The notes beneath the pieces are model-generated. The model did no database searches. It saw nothing but the letters and a program-made list of their open reading frames with translations, and had not been told where the DNA came from. From the NCBI GenBank assembly GCA_030762895.1, contig CM061066.1, positions 120,250,715 through 120,314,714 on the forward strand: a stretch of DNA of 64,000 nt. Direction: 5' to 3'. Numbering within the stretch: position 1 is the stretch's first letter; each line of letters begins with the position of its first letter. A program made the position numbers and the translations under genes. This DNA comes from Sophora flavescens (lineage: Eukaryota; Streptophyta; Magnoliopsida; Fabales; Fabaceae). Shown piece by piece: positions 63,084 to 64,000 of this stretch.

Positions 63084-64000
63084 GAAGATGGAACCGTTCT
63101 ATATATGGGAAATGCATCAACTGTCCAAGTTAAAGGCAAAGGGACGGTGGAACTAGAATTCACTTCGGGAAAAGTAGTCACTCTTATAGATGTTTATTAT
63201 GTACCAGATGTTAGGAAGAATTTAATTTCTGTACCGTTACTTAATAAGTACGGGTTCAAATGTGTATTTGAGGGAGACAAGTTTATCCTCTCTAAGGGAG
63301 GAATGTTTGTAGGAAAGGGATACCTTTGTGAGAATATGTTCAAACTCAATATATTAATGATAATGGATTTATTTATGCTTATATTGTTGAGTCTTGTAAT
63401 TTATGGCATTCTCGTTTAGGACATGTTAATTTTAGGAAAATGGATGAAATGATGAATTCATGTTTAATTCCTAAAACAAGTAGGATTTCGGATGCATGTA
63501 CAACTTGTATGCTAACTAAGATAACTAGATTTCCTTTTCCTAGAGTTGAAAGAAGTTCTAAAGTGTTAGATTTAATTCATTCTGATGTATGTAATTTACA
63601 TGGTTGGCCCACTATAGGTGGTAAAAAATATTTTGTGACATTCATAGATGATTGTACTAGATATTTCTATGTATATTTAATGCATTCAAAGGATGAAGTG
63701 TTAGATAAATTTAAGATATTTAAAACAGAAGTAGAACTTCAACATGAAACATTTATTAAATGTTTTAGGAGTGATAGAGGAGGAGAGTTCTATAACCCTA
63801 GTTACTTTGAGTCTACTGGAATAATTCACCAAACAACCGCACCTTATTCCCCACAACAAAACGGTATAGCTGAAAGGAAAAATAGAGTATTAGAAGAAAT
63901 GGTAAATGCAATGTTATCATATTCTGGTCTAGCAAAGGGTTATTGGGGAGAAGCCTTGTTGACGGCTTGTTATATCTTTAATAGAGTTCCAAACAAAAGG
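63084..64000 (+). pseudogene. Copia protease end, pre-integrase and integrase, leaves the window
   Basis: Same frame after the TAA: VYYVPDVRKNLISVPLL. A frameshift near 63355 is followed by LWHSRLGHVNFRKM and CTTCMLTK (HHCC finger). The integrase core follows: HSDVCNLHGWPTIGG (first D), YFVTFIDDCTRYFYVY, FRSDRGGEFYN (second D) and NGIAERKNRVLEEM (E). It continues to NRVPNK at the window end. The DDE residues are all present. Confidence 0.9.

Larger units (their letters stand above)
61669..64000 (+). mobile_element. Ty1/copia element (Tork-like?), 5' part
   Basis: An LTR-like stretch (61669-62092), gag, protease and integrase in copia order; it leaves the window in the integrase. The coding part has few lesions (one TAG, one TAA, one frameshift), so it is fairly young. 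Lineage uncertain. It sits in the protease of the Tekay-like element. Confidence 0.8.

Overview
This is a plant nuclear window, AT-rich, and built almost entirely of nested transposable elements. I find no intact host gene. The repertoire (CACTA/En-Spm, Ty3/gypsy of Tat-, Athila- and Tekay-like types, Ty1/copia of the SIRE type with an extra ORF, hAT, MITEs) points to a flowering plant, probably a dicot. Degenerate MITEs near 35.2, 36.4 and 37.2 kb and the SIRE-like element make a legume plausible, but this is inference. The setting looks like pericentromeric or other TE-rich chromatin.

Layout. 1-6836: the right part of a CACTA element (E1) with a decayed second transposase gene (Transposase_24 plus Ulp1-like peptidase) and two copies of an unrecognised captured segment that carries a TATA box and an ATG. 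E1 ends inside the reverse transcriptase of a minus-strand Tat-like gypsy element (6837-about 12839). The LTR of that gypsy is itself split by a 2466-bp non-autonomous CACTA (E2, 9807-12272, TSD GTT). 13126-about 31065: three tandem copies of a unit of about 2.95 kb, each holding a foldback (long inverted repeat whose arms are degenerate direct repeats of about 175 bp) and a tRNA-like module. The middle copy is split by a 9040-bp full-length CACTA (E3, 17360-26399, TSD TGT) carrying a multi-exon ORF2 and a TNP2 transposase broken by stops and frameshifts. 31.1-37.4 kb: low-complexity spacer with an RNase H-like fragment and MITE remnants.

From 37.4 kb to the end is one Russian-doll nest. A hAT transposase gene (37412-39678) is interrupted by a SIRE-like copia (39679-57446). 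That copia has a young gag-protease-only Athila-like element inside its extra ORF (48397-55922, TSD GGATT) and a Tekay-like gypsy in its 3' LTR (57447 onward). The Tekay-like element is in turn entered by another copia (about 61669 to the window end).

The pattern that cuts across families is an array of short palindromes with the core CACGNCCGTG. It occurs in all three CACTA elements, in both LTRs and the internal region of the Athila-like element, and with the same core but different flanks (GAGCACGNCCGTGCTC) in the Tekay-like LTR. In the CACTAs and the Athila LTR the neighbouring non-palindromic sequence is also shared, so sequence has passed between class I and class II elements. All boundaries, identities and counts were read by eye; no alignment or database search was run.
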